Shown here: piece after piece, positions 34,501-42,469 of the stretch
How positions within the stretch are numbered: position 1 is the first letter of the stretch
Layout of the letters: the number at the start of each line of letters is the position of its first letter
Source: an uncultured Brevundimonas sp.
GTDB taxonomy: Bacteria; Pseudomonadota; Alphaproteobacteria; Caulobacterales; Caulobacteraceae
Reading direction: 5' to 3'
Assembly (NCBI RefSeq): GCF_937863155.1
Contig: NZ_CALMFB010000025.1
Span: forward strand, 62,001 to 126,000
Length of the DNA: 64,000 bases
Translations under genes and position numbers: made by a program
Notes under the pieces: generated by a model
Databases searched by the model: none
Seen by the model: the letters and a program-made list of their open reading frames with translations, nothing else
What the model was told of the DNA's origin: nothing

Positions 34501-35092
34501 GGAGATGCCGCTGATCCGGGTCGAGAACCAGCCCTACATCCATTACGAAAAGGGCGGGCTGATCCTGTATCTGCTGCGCGACCAGATCGGCGAAGAGGCG
34601 GTGAACCGCGCCCTGCGCCGGGTGCTGAACCAGTATGCGTTCAAGGGTGCGCCCTATCCGCGCTCGCTGGACCTGATCGCCGCCATCCGCGCCGAGGCGC
34701 CGGCCGACAAGCAGGAGCTGATCACCGACCTGTTCGAGAAGATCGCCCTGTATGACGTCAAGACCACCGGCTCGACCGCGCGTCGTCGCGCCGACGGCCG
34801 CTGGGACGTGACCGTCACCGTCAGCGCCCGCAAGCTGTACGCCGACGGCAAGGGGGTCGAGACCGAGGCGCCGCTGGACGAAACCTTCGACATCGGCCTG
34901 TTCGCCGCCAGGCCCGGCGACACGGGGTTCGATCAGAAGGACGTGGTGCTGATGGAGCGCCGGGCCCTGCGCAGCGGGGTTCAGACCTTCCGCTTCGTCA
35001 CGGCCCGCAAGCCCGCCTTCGCCGGGGCCGATCCCTACAATCGCTGGATCGACCGCGATTCCGACGACAACATCACGGCGGTGCAGGGGTAG
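31511..35092 (+). CDS. ABC permease fused to M1-family aminopeptidase domain
   Basis: A 1193-residue two-part protein. Residues 1-590 hold about twelve membrane segments in two sets (for example FWVISLLFALMGYGLIAAS, YVGVVAVFMIYLVG, LALLLVLVSTLFVSIGAGL), typical of ABC-2 permeases. After a last helix (about 570-590) comes a long soluble domain with the gluzincin site HEFAHQWWAHQ (932-936) and Glu956 in LLSESLAQY, one residue further than the usual M1 spacing. The M1 domain is likely periplasmic. With the ATPase upstream it may form a transporter coupled to peptide trimming or a protein-export/maintenance machine; this is speculation. It is one continuous frame with uniform composition, so the fusion is real and not an assembly artefact. 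Confidence 0.9.
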   Translation: MFWNVAGFEFRYQLRQPAFWVISLLFALMGYGLIAASENISIGGGGAVHANAPFTIIAAHIIFNVFYMLATASIVANVVVRDVQSGFGPMIQATRLGKFDYLYGRFLGAFGAVALSYLSIGLGMAFGTLMPWVDAETLGAFQPLHYLYAYGVFGLTGLLLSSALFFALATVTRSMMATYVGVVAVFMIYLVGTSSLASKPEFETLLAWVEPFGSGAFSTVTEYWTASERNTRLPELAGVLLYNRLLWVAVSLCVLALAYALYRPAARGAKLKKQDRLRAIVEAEAPAEQPLGALPAARHGWASGWSQLVSRTRLEMGMVFKSPAYAVLMLLGFAFSIANLWFAGEMFGTPILLVTRVAIETLTGAFGLISIIIAIYYSGELVWRDRERRMHEIIDASPTPDWTFVVPKTLALLLVLVSTLFVSIGAGLIVQAIKGVTDFELGKYLAWYLAPQAIGFGLLAVLAIFVQALSPNKFVGWAVMVLYIIAGIVMGNLGLDHLLYRFGDAPSVPLSDMNGTGDFGTFQGWLNAYWTACGVVLLVLAYGLWRRGTETRLAPRLRRLPRRLAGPAGAIGFVALAAFVGLGAYVYVNTNVWNEYTGRDARERNLAAYEKTLLPFENTPQPSAVSVRLVLDLHPTTPRLSTQGELVVENKTDAPLNEIHLRWEEDLQMQTLSVQGARLAREWKDFDYRIYRFDTPMQPGERRTVRFTSVLEQRGFRNSGNTTRLVDNGTFVNNMEFAPMIGMNRDGLLGDRSKRRRLGLPAELRMAKLEDESARVRNYVGADWVTADITVTTDADQTPVAPGYEVSDVIRDGRRTVRFVTESPVLNFFSVQSARYVEARRMHKGVELVVYHHPGHARNVPTMLDALAATLDYAGTELSPYQFRQARIVEFPDYASYAQSMPNTFAWSEGLGFIADLSNPDKIDFVTYIAAHEFAHQWWAHQVVGSDQQGSTLLSESLAQYTALMVMERKYGQDQIRRFLKRELDGYLSARGGQRLEEMPLIRVENQPYIHYEKGGLILYLLRDQIGEEAVNRALRRVLNQYAFKGAPYPRSLDLIAAIRAEAPADKQELITDLFEKIALYDVKTTGSTARRRADGRWDVTVTVSARKLYADGKGVETEAPLDETFDIGLFAARPGDTGFDQKDVVLMERRALRSGVQTFRFVTARKPAFAGADPYNRWIDRDSDDNITAVQG

Positions 35093-35102
35093 GCGTTAGC
35101 GG

Positions 35103-36110
35103 CTAAAGCGCCGACAGCGCCGTCTCCAGCGCGGCCATCTCGGCGGGCAGGGCCGTCTCGAACCGCAGCGTCTGGCCGGTGACGGGGTGCACGAAGCCCA
35201 GCACGGCGGCGTGCAGCGCCTGGCGCGTCAGGCCCGCCTGGGCCATGGCGGCCCGTACCGGCGCGGTGGGCGCGCCCGAGCCATAGACGGCGTCGCCCAG
35301 GATGGGCGCGCCCCTGGACGCCAGGTGCACGCGGATCTGGTGGGTGCGGCCGGTGTGCAAGGTGCAGGCGACGCGCGCCGCCTGGGGCGCGGCGCCGGCC
35401 TTCGCCGGGGTTCCGAACGCCTGCTGGACCACATAGTCGGTGGTCGCCTCGCGCCCGCCGGCCTTCAGCACCGCCATCTTCTTGCGGTCGGCGTTCGAGC
35501 GGCCGATGCGGGTGACGATGCGGTCGCGGGCGGGCGACGGCGCCCCGCGCGTCAGGGCGATATAGGTGCGCTCGATATCGTGGGCGGCGAACAGGGCCGA
35601 CAGGCCCGCATGGGCCCGGTCGCTCTTGGCCGCCACCATGACGCCCGAGGTGTCCTTGTCCAGCCGATGCACGATGCCCGGCCGCGCCACCCCGCCGATG
35701 CCCGACAGCGACGCGCCGCAGTGATGCAGCAGGGCGTTGACCAGGGTGCCGGTCTCATTGCCCGGCGCCGGATGGGCGGCCATGCCCGCCGGCTTGTCGA
35801 TCACAATCAGGTCGGCGTCTTCGTAGAGCACGTTCAAGGCGATGGCCTCGGCCTGCGGATCGGCGGGCGCAACCGGCGGCAGGGCGATGATGTAGTCGCC
35901 GGGAACCGCCTTGCTCTTGGCCGACACCGCCGCGCCGCCGAACGACACGGCCCCGGCGTCCATCAGCGCCTGGATGCGCGCCCGCGACAGGGTCGGCGCC
36001 GCCTCGGCCAGGGCCTTGTCCAGTCGCAGCGCCCGCGCGCCGTCGTCCAGCGAAACCATCAGGGTCTCGCCTTCGGTGTCGATATCGTCGGAATCGTCGG
36101 GGGCGGTCAC
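35103..36110 (-). CDS. RluA/RluD-family pseudouridine synthase
   Basis: About 335 residues. An S4-like RNA-binding domain (RLDKALAEAAPTLSRARIQA) precedes the catalytic domain with VIDKPAGMAAHPAPGNETGT and the catalytic-Asp motif PGIVHRLDKDTSGVMVAAKS. VACTLHTGRTHQIRVHLAS follows, the RluD-type C-motif. It isomerises uridines in 23S rRNA (RluD modifies helix 69), but which positions is unclear. Start uncertain: GTG at 36110 gives an acidic leader (TAPDDSDDIDTEGE); ATG at 36059 with an AAGGCGAGA ahead is the alternative. It converges with the permease/peptidase gene, 10 bp apart. Confidence 0.88.
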   Translation of the reverse strand: MTAPDDSDDIDTEGETLMVSLDDGARALRLDKALAEAAPTLSRARIQALMDAGAVSFGGAAVSAKSKAVPGDYIIALPPVAPADPQAEAIALNVLYEDADLIVIDKPAGMAAHPAPGNETGTLVNALLHHCGASLSGIGGVARPGIVHRLDKDTSGVMVAAKSDRAHAGLSALFAAHDIERTYIALTRGAPSPARDRIVTRIGRSNADRKKMAVLKAGGREATTDYVVQQAFGTPAKAGAAPQAARVACTLHTGRTHQIRVHLASRGAPILGDAVYGSGAPTAPVRAAMAQAGLTRQALHAAVLGFVHPVTGQTLRFETALPAEMAALETALSAL

Positions 36111-36153
36111 GGCGGACAGACTAGCCCGCCGTCGGTCCCCTGCCCAAGCGGCT

Positions 36154-37236
36154 TCAGGCGGCCCTGGCGCCCGCGCCAAAGTTCGGGTCCAGTTCGCCGG
36201 CCGCATAGCGTTTGGCCATCTGGGCGGTGGACATGGGTTTGATCTTCGACGCCTGACCTTCGCAGCCGAACTGCTGATACCGCTCGATGCACAGCTTGCG
36301 CATCGCTTCCTTGGCGGGCTTCAGATAGGCGCGCGGGTCGAACTCGCCCGGCTTTTCGGCCAGCACTTTTCGGATGGCGCCGGTGATGGCCATGCGGTTG
36401 TCGGTGTCGATGTTGATCTTGCGCACGCCGTGCTTGATGCCGCGCTGGATCTCTTCGACCGGCACGCCCCAGGTCTGGGGCATCTGACCGCCGTACTGGT
36501 TGATGATGTCCTGCAGGTCCTGGGGCACGGACGAGCTGCCATGCATCACCAGATGGGTGTTGGGCAGGCGGCGATGGATTTCCTCGATCACATTCATGGC
36601 CAGGACTTCGCCGTCCGGCTGGCGGCTGAACTTATAGGCGCCGTGGCTGGTCCCCATCGCAATGGCCAGGGCGTCCACCCGCGTCTCGCGCACGAAATCG
36701 ACCGCCTGGTCCGGGTCGGTCAGCAGGGCCGAATGATCCAGCTTGCCTTCGAAGCCATGGCCGTCCTCGGCCTCGCCCATTCCGGTCTCCAGGCTGCCCA
36801 GAACGCCCAGTTCGCCCTCGACCGACACGCCGCACGAATGGGCCATCTGGACGACGCGGCGGGTGACGTCGACGTTGTATTCGTAGCTGGCGGGCGTCTT
36901 GGCGTCCTCTTCCAGCGAGCCATCCATCATCACGCTGGTGAAGCCGTACTGGATGGCGGTGGCGCATGTGGCCGGGCCGTTGCCGTGGTCCTGGTGCATG
37001 CACACCGGGATGTGGGGATACAGTTCCGCCAGCCCGTCGATCAGCTTGGCCAGGATGACGTCGTTGGCGTAGCTGCGGGCGCCGCGGCTGGCCTGGATGA
37101 TGACCGGGGCGTTCACGGCCTCGGCGGCCTCCATGATGGCCAGGCCCTGCTCCATGTTGTTGATGTTGTAGGCCGGCAGGCCGTAGTCGTTCTCGGCCGC
37201 GTGGTCGAGCAACTGTCGCAGGGTGATCCGCGCCAT
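36154..37236 (-). CDS. fba: Fructose-bisphosphate aldolase, class II
   Basis: A 360-residue zinc-dependent aldolase interconverting fructose-1,6-bisphosphate and glyceraldehyde-3-phosphate plus DHAP in the cytoplasm. Signatures: [24 protein letters not shown] (catalytic Asp83, zinc His84), [14 protein letters not shown] (zinc-site Glu), [22 protein letters not shown] and [11 protein letters not shown]. Length and features fit the longer class IIA/Calvin-type subgroup. It is the downstream member of the gap-pgk-fba series but has a 95-bp upstream gap of its own, with a motif shared with gap and glcB, so it likely has a separate promoter. Confidence 0.96.
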   Translation of the reverse strand: MARITLRQLLDHAAENDYGLPAYNINNMEQGLAIMEAAEAVNAPVIIQASRGARSYANDVILAKLIDGLAELYPHIPVCMHQDHGNGPATCATAIQYGFTSVMMDGSLEEDAKTPASYEYNVDVTRRVVQMAHSCGVSVEGELGVLGSLETGMGEAEDGHGFEGKLDHSALLTDPDQAVDFVRETRVDALAIAMGTSHGAYKFSRQPDGEVLAMNVIEEIHRRLPNTHLVMHGSSSVPQDLQDIINQYGGQMPQTWGVPVEEIQRGIKHGVRKINIDTDNRMAITGAIRKVLAEKPGEFDPRAYLKPAKEAMRKLCIERYQQFGCEGQASKIKPMSTAQMAKRYAAGELDPNFGAGARAA

Positions 37237-37294
37237 GGGTGTAGCCTCCTGAGCCGCTTCTTTTGCCGGTGATTAGCCCGGCGGGCGCGGGAAG

Positions 37295-37309
37295 TCACGC
37301 TTTGTTACA
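37295..37309 (+). promoter_or_regulatory. 15-bp motif upstream of fba
   Basis: TCACGCTTTGTTACA on the plus strand, 59 bp before the fba start and in opposite orientation to the gene. It differs from the glcB copy at a single base. Confidence 0.5.
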
Positions 37310-37330
37310 TGGGCGTTTTCAGGGCCGGGC

Positions 37331-38527
37331 TCAGGCTCTCAGCGCCTCGACGCCGGGCAGGGCCTTGCCCTCCATCCACTCCAGGAAGGCGCCGCCGGCG
37401 GTGGAGACGAAGGTCATGTCGGCGGCCGTACCGGCGTGGTTCAGGGCCGCCACCGTGTCGCCGCCACCGGCCACGGCGACCAGAGCGCCCGTCCTGGCCA
37501 GGGCCGCGGCATGGCGCGCGGCGGCGACCGTCGCGGCGTCGAAGGGCGGAACCTCGAACACGCCCAGCGGCCCGTTCCAGATCAGGGTCCGCGAGGCGTC
37601 CATGGCGGCCGTCAGGCGCGCGACGGTTTCAGGCCCGGCGTCCAGAATCTTGTCCTCGGCCGACAGGGCGTCGCCGGCGCTGACCGCGCGCGACTGGGCG
37701 CCCGGCTTGACCTCGGTCGCCACGACGAAATCGACCGGCAGCAGAAGCTCGCAGCCCTTGTCCGCCGCCTCGGCCATGATCGCGCGCGCCGTGTCGGCCA
37801 TGTCGCGTTCGGCCAGGGAGCCGCCGATGTCGATCCCTTGGGCGTAAAGGAAGGTGTTGGCCATGCCGCCGCCGATGGCCAGCCGGTCCAGCCGCCCGAC
37901 CAGATTCTTCAGCAGGTCCAGCTTGGTCGAGACCTTGGCCCCGCCGACGATGCCGATCACCGGCCGCTGGGGCTGGCCCAGGGCGGCGTCCAGCGCCTGC
38001 AGCTCGCGCCGCATGGATTCGCCGGCATAGGCGGGCAACAGGCGCGCCAGTCCCTCGGTCGAGGCGTGGGCGCGGTGAGCGGCGGAAAAGGCGTCGTTGA
38101 CATACAGGTCGCCGATGGCGGCCAGTTCGGCGGCGAAGGCCGGATCGTTCGTCTCCTCGCCCGCATGGAAGCGGACGTTCTCCAGCAGGATCACCCCCCC
38201 GGCGTCCAGATCGGCGATGGCGGCCCGGGCCACGTCGCCCACGCAGTCGTCGGCGAACCGCACTGGCGCGCCCAGCAGGGTCTCCAGCTCATCGACCACG
38301 GGCTGCAGGCTCATGGACGGCACGCGCTGGCCCTTGGGCCGGTCGAAATGGGCCAGCAGCGCCACCTTGGCCCCAGCGTCGCGCAGCCGCTGGATCGTCG
38401 GCAGGGCGGCCTTCAGGCGGGTGTCGTCGGTGACCCGCCCCCCGTCCATCGGTACGTTGAAATCCACCCGCACCAGGGCGGTCTTGCCGGCGATGTCGTG
38501 CGCGTCGTCGAGGGTGCGGAAGGTCAT
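37331..38527 (-). CDS. pgk: Phosphoglycerate kinase
   Basis: A 398-residue monomeric kinase transferring the acyl phosphate of 1,3-bisphosphoglycerate to ADP. Signatures: [26 protein letters not shown] (substrate-binding His/Arg), [23 protein letters not shown] and the nucleotide site GGGDTVAAL near the C-terminus. Length is standard. It follows gap in transcription order, but a DUF559 element on the other strand separates them. The AAGGTGAG ribosome site six bases before the ATG is inside a short inverted repeat (38534-38548). Confidence 0.97.
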   Translation of the reverse strand: MTFRTLDDAHDIAGKTALVRVDFNVPMDGGRVTDDTRLKAALPTIQRLRDAGAKVALLAHFDRPKGQRVPSMSLQPVVDELETLLGAPVRFADDCVGDVARAAIADLDAGGVILLENVRFHAGEETNDPAFAAELAAIGDLYVNDAFSAAHRAHASTEGLARLLPAYAGESMRRELQALDAALGQPQRPVIGIVGGAKVSTKLDLLKNLVGRLDRLAIGGGMANTFLYAQGIDIGGSLAERDMADTARAIMAEAADKGCELLLPVDFVVATEVKPGAQSRAVSAGDALSAEDKILDAGPETVARLTAAMDASRTLIWNGPLGVFEVPPFDAATVAAARHAAALARTGALVAVAGGGDTVAALNHAGTAADMTFVSTAGGAFLEWMEGKALPGVEALRA

Positions 38528-38562
38528 GATCTCACCTTGCGATAAGGTAGGGTGGCGTTGTT

Positions 38563-38995
38563 CCTTCTCCCCTCGTGGGAGAAGGTGTCATGCGTGAGCA
38601 TGACGGATGAGGGGGATGGCGAACCAGTCAAAGCATTTGCGTGGCAAAATGACGCTTGCGGAAGCGGCGATGTGGCGGCTGCTGCGCAGTCGCGGTTTCG
38701 AGAACTGGAAGTTTCGTCGTCAAACCCGGATCGGGCCCTGGATTGCAGATTTTTGTTGCTACCCGTTGCGGCTGGTCATCGAACTTGATGGCGGCGTTCA
38801 CAGACTGCATGAGGCTCGAGACGCCGCGCGCGATGCCGATTTGAACCGCAGGGGCTTTACCGTTCTTCGGTTCAGCAACGAAACCACCATGACCAATCCG
38901 AACACTGTGCTGGAAGCCATCCGTCGTCACGCGTCGGGACACCCCCCTCATCCGACCCGCTGACGCGGGCCACCTTCTCCCACGAGGGGAGAAGG
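38563..38995. mobile_element. DUF559 element bounded by 53-bp inverted repeats
   Basis: A 433-bp unit between pgk and gap. The left end (38563-38615) and the inverted right end (38943-38995) agree exactly over the outer 25 bases (starting CCTTCTCCCCTCGTGGGAG) and the inner CGGATGAGGGGG. The 16 bases between differ, TCATGC-GTGA-GCATGA left and GCCCGC-GTCA-GCGGGT right, yet each is still a hairpin. The outer block is also a hairpin (CCTTCTCCC/GGGAGAAGG). The unit holds one gene in opposite orientation to its neighbours and of visibly lower GC. No flanking target duplication could be identified. Confidence 0.75.
38607..38963 (+). CDS. DUF559 nuclease-like protein
   Basis: A 118-residue protein (115 if ATG 38616 is used) of the DUF559/Vsr-like restriction-endonuclease fold. 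LTLAEAAMWRLLR-type helix, then KFRRQTRIGPWIADFCC and VIELDGGVH give the PD-(D/E)xK pattern, with D48, E59 and D61 as candidate metal ligands; H65 and RRGFTVLRFSN follow. It should act on DNA if active; target unknown. The start codon and the last six residues and stop all lie within the flanking inverted repeats, so gene and repeats are one unit. Codon and base use are less GC-rich than surroundings. It may be the mobilising or maintenance protein for the related small palindromic elements (inference). Confidence 0.85.
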   Translation: MRGMANQSKHLRGKMTLAEAAMWRLLRSRGFENWKFRRQTRIGPWIADFCCYPLRLVIELDGGVHRLHEARDAARDADLNRRGFTVLRFSNETTMTNPNTVLEAIRRHASGHPPHPTR

Positions 38996-39014
38996 CGCGC
39001 GGTGGTTTTCAGCC

Positions 39015-40022
39015 TCAGAGAAACTTCGCCATGGCCAGGGCGGTGTCGCTCATGCGCGTGGCGAAGCCCCATTCGTTGTCGTACCAGCTCAGCACCCGCA
39101 CCAGCGTTCCGTCGATGACCTGGGTCTGGGGCAGGGCGGCGGTGCTGGACGCGGCGATGTGGTTCATGTCGCTGGAGACGACCGGGTCGGTGGTGGTGAA
39201 CAGCACCCCCTTCATCGGGCCGTCTGCGGCGGCCTTCAGCGCGGCGTTGACCTCTTCCACCGTGGTGGCGCGGCCGGCGACGATCTTCAGGTCCACGACC
39301 GAGACGTTTGGGGTCGGCACGCGGATGGACGATCCGTCCAGCTTGCCCTTCAGCTCCGGCAGGACCAGGCCCACGGCCTTGGCCGCGCCGGTCGAGGTCG
39401 GGATCATCGACAGGCCGGCGCCGCGCGCGCGATACAGATCCTTGTGCATCGTATCCAGCGTCGGCTGGTCGCCGGTGTAGGCGTGGATGGTGGTCATATA
39501 GCCGCGCTCGACCCCGACCAGGTCGTGCAGCACCTTGGCCACCGGGGCCAGGCAGTTGGTGGTGCAGCTGGCGTTCGACACCACGATGTCATCGGCCGTC
39601 AGCACGTCGTGGTTGACGCCATAGACGATGGTCTTGTCGGCGTTGTCGGCCGGGGCCGAGACCAGCACCCGCTTGGCGCCGGCGGTCAGGTGGGCGGACG
39701 CCTTGTCCTTGGACGCGAAGATGCCGGTGCATTCCAGGGCGATGTCCACGCCCAGATCCTTGTGCGGCAGGTTGGCGGGGTCGCGCTCGGCCGTGACGCG
39801 GATCTTGCCCAGGCCCACGTCGATCCAGTCGTCACCATGCTCGACCGTGCCGGGGAAACGGCCGTGCACGGAATCATACTTCAGCAGGTGGGCGTTGGTG
39901 GCCACCGGCCCCAGGTCGTTGATCGCCACCACCTCGATGTCGCGGCGGCCATGCTCGACGATCGAGCGCAGGACCAGGCGGCCGATGCGGCCGAACCCAT
40001 TGATGGCGACACGAACGGTCAT
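39015..40022 (-). CDS. gap: Glyceraldehyde-3-phosphate dehydrogenase
   Basis: A 335-residue NAD-dependent enzyme oxidising glyceraldehyde-3-phosphate to 1,3-bisphosphoglycerate. The Rossmann start [21 protein letters not shown]-specifying Asp36 in INDLG, the active-site [12 protein letters not shown] with Cys153, and [15 protein letters not shown] at the end are all present. The ATG has a GGGAGATC site. The leader (40023-40134) contains a 7-bp hairpin and a copy of the motif shared with glcB and fba. It is the first of gap-pgk-fba on the minus strand. Confidence 0.97.
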   Translation of the reverse strand: MTVRVAINGFGRIGRLVLRSIVEHGRRDIEVVAINDLGPVATNAHLLKYDSVHGRFPGTVEHGDDWIDVGLGKIRVTAERDPANLPHKDLGVDIALECTGIFASKDKASAHLTAGAKRVLVSAPADNADKTIVYGVNHDVLTADDIVVSNASCTTNCLAPVAKVLHDLVGVERGYMTTIHAYTGDQPTLDTMHKDLYRARGAGLSMIPTSTGAAKAVGLVLPELKGKLDGSSIRVPTPNVSVVDLKIVAGRATTVEEVNAALKAAADGPMKGVLFTTTDPVVSSDMNHIAASSTAALPQTQVIDGTLVRVLSWYDNEWGFATRMSDTALAMAKFL

Positions 40023-40074
40023 GATGGCGATCTCCCATGTGTGTGTTTGTTCGGCGCCTCAATGGAACCGCACG

Positions 40075-40094
40075 GCCGGGGATTCAACCCCGGC
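40075..40094. repeat. Perfect hairpin in gap leader
   Basis: GCCGGGG-ATTCAA-CCCCGGC, a perfect 7-bp stem with a six-base loop, 53 bp before the gap start and just downstream (in transcription sense) of the shared 15-bp motif. It may be an operator, or a leader RNA stem if transcription starts above it. Confidence 0.45.
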
Positions 40095-40096
40095 GA

Positions 40097-40111
40097 TGTA
40101 ACAAGCCGTGA
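40097..40111 (-). promoter_or_regulatory. 15-bp motif upstream of gap
   Basis: TCACGGCTTGTTACA on the minus strand, in the same orientation as gap, 74 bp before its start codon. Twelve or more of 15 positions agree with the glcB and fba copies; the variable bases are positions 6-7. Confidence 0.5.
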
Positions 40112-40134
40112 TCGACTGTAACGCGCCCAGGCGT

Positions 40135-41691
40135 CTATTTCGCGCCGGACGCCAGCGGCAGATGCAGGCGCGCGGTCAGCCCGCCGCCGTCGCGCCGCAG
40201 CAGAACCACGTCCCCATCGGCTGCCCGCGCGGCCGTGCGTGCGACGGTCAGTCCCAGGCCCGCGCCGCCGGTTTCGCGGTTGCGGCTGCGTTCGCCGCGC
40301 TGGAACGGCTCGAACATCAGCTCCAGCTCGTCGTTCGCCAGGCCGGGGCCGTCGTCCTCGACGGTGATCACGGCCGCGCCGTCGTGAGCCAGGGCGGTGA
40401 CCCGCGCGCCGCCGCCGAACTTGACCGCATTGCCGATCAGATTGGTCAGCGCCCGGCGCAAGGCGCCGGCGTCGGCCATGACGGGCAGCGCGCCCTGACC
40501 TTGGAAGACCACATCGGCCCCCGTCTCGGCGAAACCCTGAACGCAGTCGGCCGCCAGCTCGGCCAGGTCGAAGGCTTCACGCAGGTCAGGCGCCGTCTCG
40601 CCGCGCACAAAGGCCATGGCCTGGGCGATCAGGTGATCCATCTCCTCGATATCGGCGGCCATGCGGTCGCGCACCGCCTCGGGCGCCTGTTCGGCGCGGA
40701 AGCGCAGGCGGGTCAGCGGCGTGCGCAGGTCGTGGGCGATGGCGGCGATGGTCTGGGTGCGCTGGCGCATATGCACGCGGATCGACGCCTGCATGTCGTT
40801 GAAGGCAGTCACCGCCGTGCGCACCTCGGCCGGTCCGCCCAGGTCCAGCGGCGGCGCCTCGGGGTTGTCGCCCAGGCGTTCGGCGGCCTGGGCGAAGGCG
40901 CGGATGGGCCGGGTCAGGCGCCGCGCCATCCACCAGACCAGCGGCGCCAGGATCAGCACGCTGAGCCCCAGGGTCAGCAGCAACCTCTGTTGCCAGGGCG
41001 ACAGCAGACCGCGCGGCGGTTCGACCACCGCCCACCGCCCGTCGTCCAGCCGATAGGCGGCCGTGAACGGCCCGAACGCCAAATCGCGCGTGTGCAGGGT
41101 CAGCGACTGCTGCGGGCGTATCCGCAGCGGCGGGCGGCCCGTCGTCACCACGCCGCCGGGGGTGACCGTGACGACGGGCGCGTCGGCGTCGGTGGCGGCG
41201 CTCTGTTCGTCTGAGCCTTGTCCCGGTCCGATCAACACCTGAGGCAGGGTCTCGCCCGCGCGGCGGGTGATGATCACCGGCGGGCGTTCCCGACCGTCGC
41301 CTTCGACGCGTCGCAGGATCATGCGGTCCGGCGCGGCCTCGCCGCGGGTGTCGGAGGGCCGTCGTCTGGGGCCGGACGACACCACCCGCACCCGCTCGGG
41401 CGTCGCGCCCAGTTCGCGCGCCAGCAGGGCCGAGATGACGCGGCTCATCGGATTGTCGTCGCGCGCGTTGGGCGGACGATCAACCAGCCGGCGGGTCAGA
41501 GGGCGGCCATCCTGGGTCTGGGCCGGTTCGCCCTTCAGGGCCGCCGCCGCCGCGCCGACGCTGAAGCCGTCAGGCCGGGGGTCGGGCCCCAGCACCACGA
41601 CGGCGAAGGTCACCGCCTGGGTGGCGATCACCGCCGCCGCGACCAGGGCGCCGACCTGAACCAGCACGGGCAGGGAGGACGGGCGTTTCAC
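40135..41691 (-). CDS. Sensor histidine kinase (EnvZ-like)
   Basis: A 518-residue membrane kinase. Helix 1 (about 10-33), a periplasmic region of about 200 residues, helix 2 (LLLTLGLSVLILAPLVWWMA), HAMP linker (RRLTRPIRAFAQAAERLGDN), H-box AIAHDLRTPLTRLR with phospho-acceptor His320, N-box LTNLIGNAVKFGG, and G-boxes EDDGPGLAN and GGAGLGLTVA. It should phosphorylate the response regulator encoded just upstream, whose stop overlaps its GTG start (GTGA). The signal sensed is unknown; the periplasmic part has no motif I recognise. Confidence 0.93.
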   Translation of the reverse strand: MKRPSSLPVLVQVGALVAAAVIATQAVTFAVVVLGPDPRPDGFSVGAAAAALKGEPAQTQDGRPLTRRLVDRPPNARDDNPMSRVISALLARELGATPERVRVVSSGPRRRPSDTRGEAAPDRMILRRVEGDGRERPPVIITRRAGETLPQVLIGPGQGSDEQSAATDADAPVVTVTPGGVVTTGRPPLRIRPQQSLTLHTRDLAFGPFTAAYRLDDGRWAVVEPPRGLLSPWQQRLLLTLGLSVLILAPLVWWMARRLTRPIRAFAQAAERLGDNPEAPPLDLGGPAEVRTAVTAFNDMQASIRVHMRQRTQTIAAIAHDLRTPLTRLRFRAEQAPEAVRDRMAADIEEMDHLIAQAMAFVRGETAPDLREAFDLAELAADCVQGFAETGADVVFQGQGALPVMADAGALRRALTNLIGNAVKFGGGARVTALAHDGAAVITVEDDGPGLANDELELMFEPFQRGERSRNRETGGAGLGLTVARTAARAADGDVVLLRRDGGGLTARLHLPLASGAK

Positions 41692-42413
41692 CGCTTTTCG
41701 ACCTTGGCGTCGAACATGTAGCCTTCGCCGCGCAGGGTGACGATCAGCTCCAGACCTGAGCCGTCGTCCAGCTTCTTCCTCAGCCGGCTGATCTGGACGT
41801 CCATGGCGCGGTCGAAGACGTCGGCGTCGGCGCCACGCGCGCGCTCCAGCAACTGGTCGCGGGTCAGCACCCGTCCGGGCCGCTCGACAAAGGCGCGCAG
41901 CAGGGCGAACTCGCCCGCCGACAGGATCACCGCCAGACCGTCGGGCCGGGTCAGTTCGCGTCGCACCAGATCCAGCCGCCAGCCGGCGAAACTGAGCGCC
42001 GGCGTCGAGGCCGTGGCCGTCTCGCGCGGGCGACGCAGCACGGCGCGGATGCGCGCCAGCAGTTCACGCGGATTGCACGGCTTGGCCAGATAATCGTCGG
42101 CGCCCAGCTCCAGCCCGACGATGCGGTCGGTATCCTCGCCCATGGCGCTGAGCATGATGACCGGCGGCCCCTTGCCCGCCAGCCGCCGCACGACCGACAG
42201 ACCGTCCTCGCCCGGCATCATGACGTCCAGCACCATCACATCGGGCGTTCCGGCGGCCAGGGCCTGGTCCATCTCGGCGGCGGAGGCGACGCCCGTGGCG
42301 ACATAGCCGTGCTGGGCCAGATAGTCGCACAGCACCTCGCGGATGCCGGGGTCGTCATCGACGACCAGGATGCGGGCGGACGGTTCGGCGCTCATCCTCC
42401 CATGATGCGCCAT
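41688..42413 (-). CDS. OmpR-family response regulator
   Basis: A 241-residue two-component regulator. Receiver domain: ILVVDDDPGIREVL, phospho-Asp63 in VMVLDVMMPGEDG and the conserved Lys in GADDYLAKPCNPRELLARI. The C-terminal winged helix is of OmpR/PhoB type: LVRRELTRPDGLAVILSAGE, then LTRDQLLERARGADADVFDR and VDVQI-like SRLRKKLDD. It regulates unknown genes under control of the coupled kinase. Start ambiguity: ATG 42413 has a weak GAAG site; ATG 42395 has GGGAGG but with no spacer, so I keep the longer form. Confidence 0.93.
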   Translation of the reverse strand: MAHHGRMSAEPSARILVVDDDPGIREVLCDYLAQHGYVATGVASAAEMDQALAAGTPDVMVLDVMMPGEDGLSVVRRLAGKGPPVIMLSAMGEDTDRIVGLELGADDYLAKPCNPRELLARIRAVLRRPRETATASTPALSFAGWRLDLVRRELTRPDGLAVILSAGEFALLRAFVERPGRVLTRDQLLERARGADADVFDRAMDVQISRLRKKLDDGSGLELIVTLRGEGYMFDAKVEKR

Positions 42414-42469
42414 CTTCGCTGCGCCGTCATTTCAACGGTGAAACACGAAAAGGCGGCGGGGTGGCGTTC

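Noticed and set aside
31460-34543. A 1027-codon open frame antisense to the permease/M1 gene
   Set aside because: His/Gln/Arg/Gly-rich with no domain or plausible start, and it also covers the gap to the ATPase; the plus-strand gene is certain.
38563-38995. Possible CRISPR or simple intergenic terminator pair
   Set aside because: Only two inverted copies, spanning a gene; no direct repeats or spacers. No CRISPR array was found anywhere in the window.
40075-40094. Riboswitch in the gap leader
   Set aside because: A single 7-bp stem without other conserved structure; not enough for a riboswitch call.
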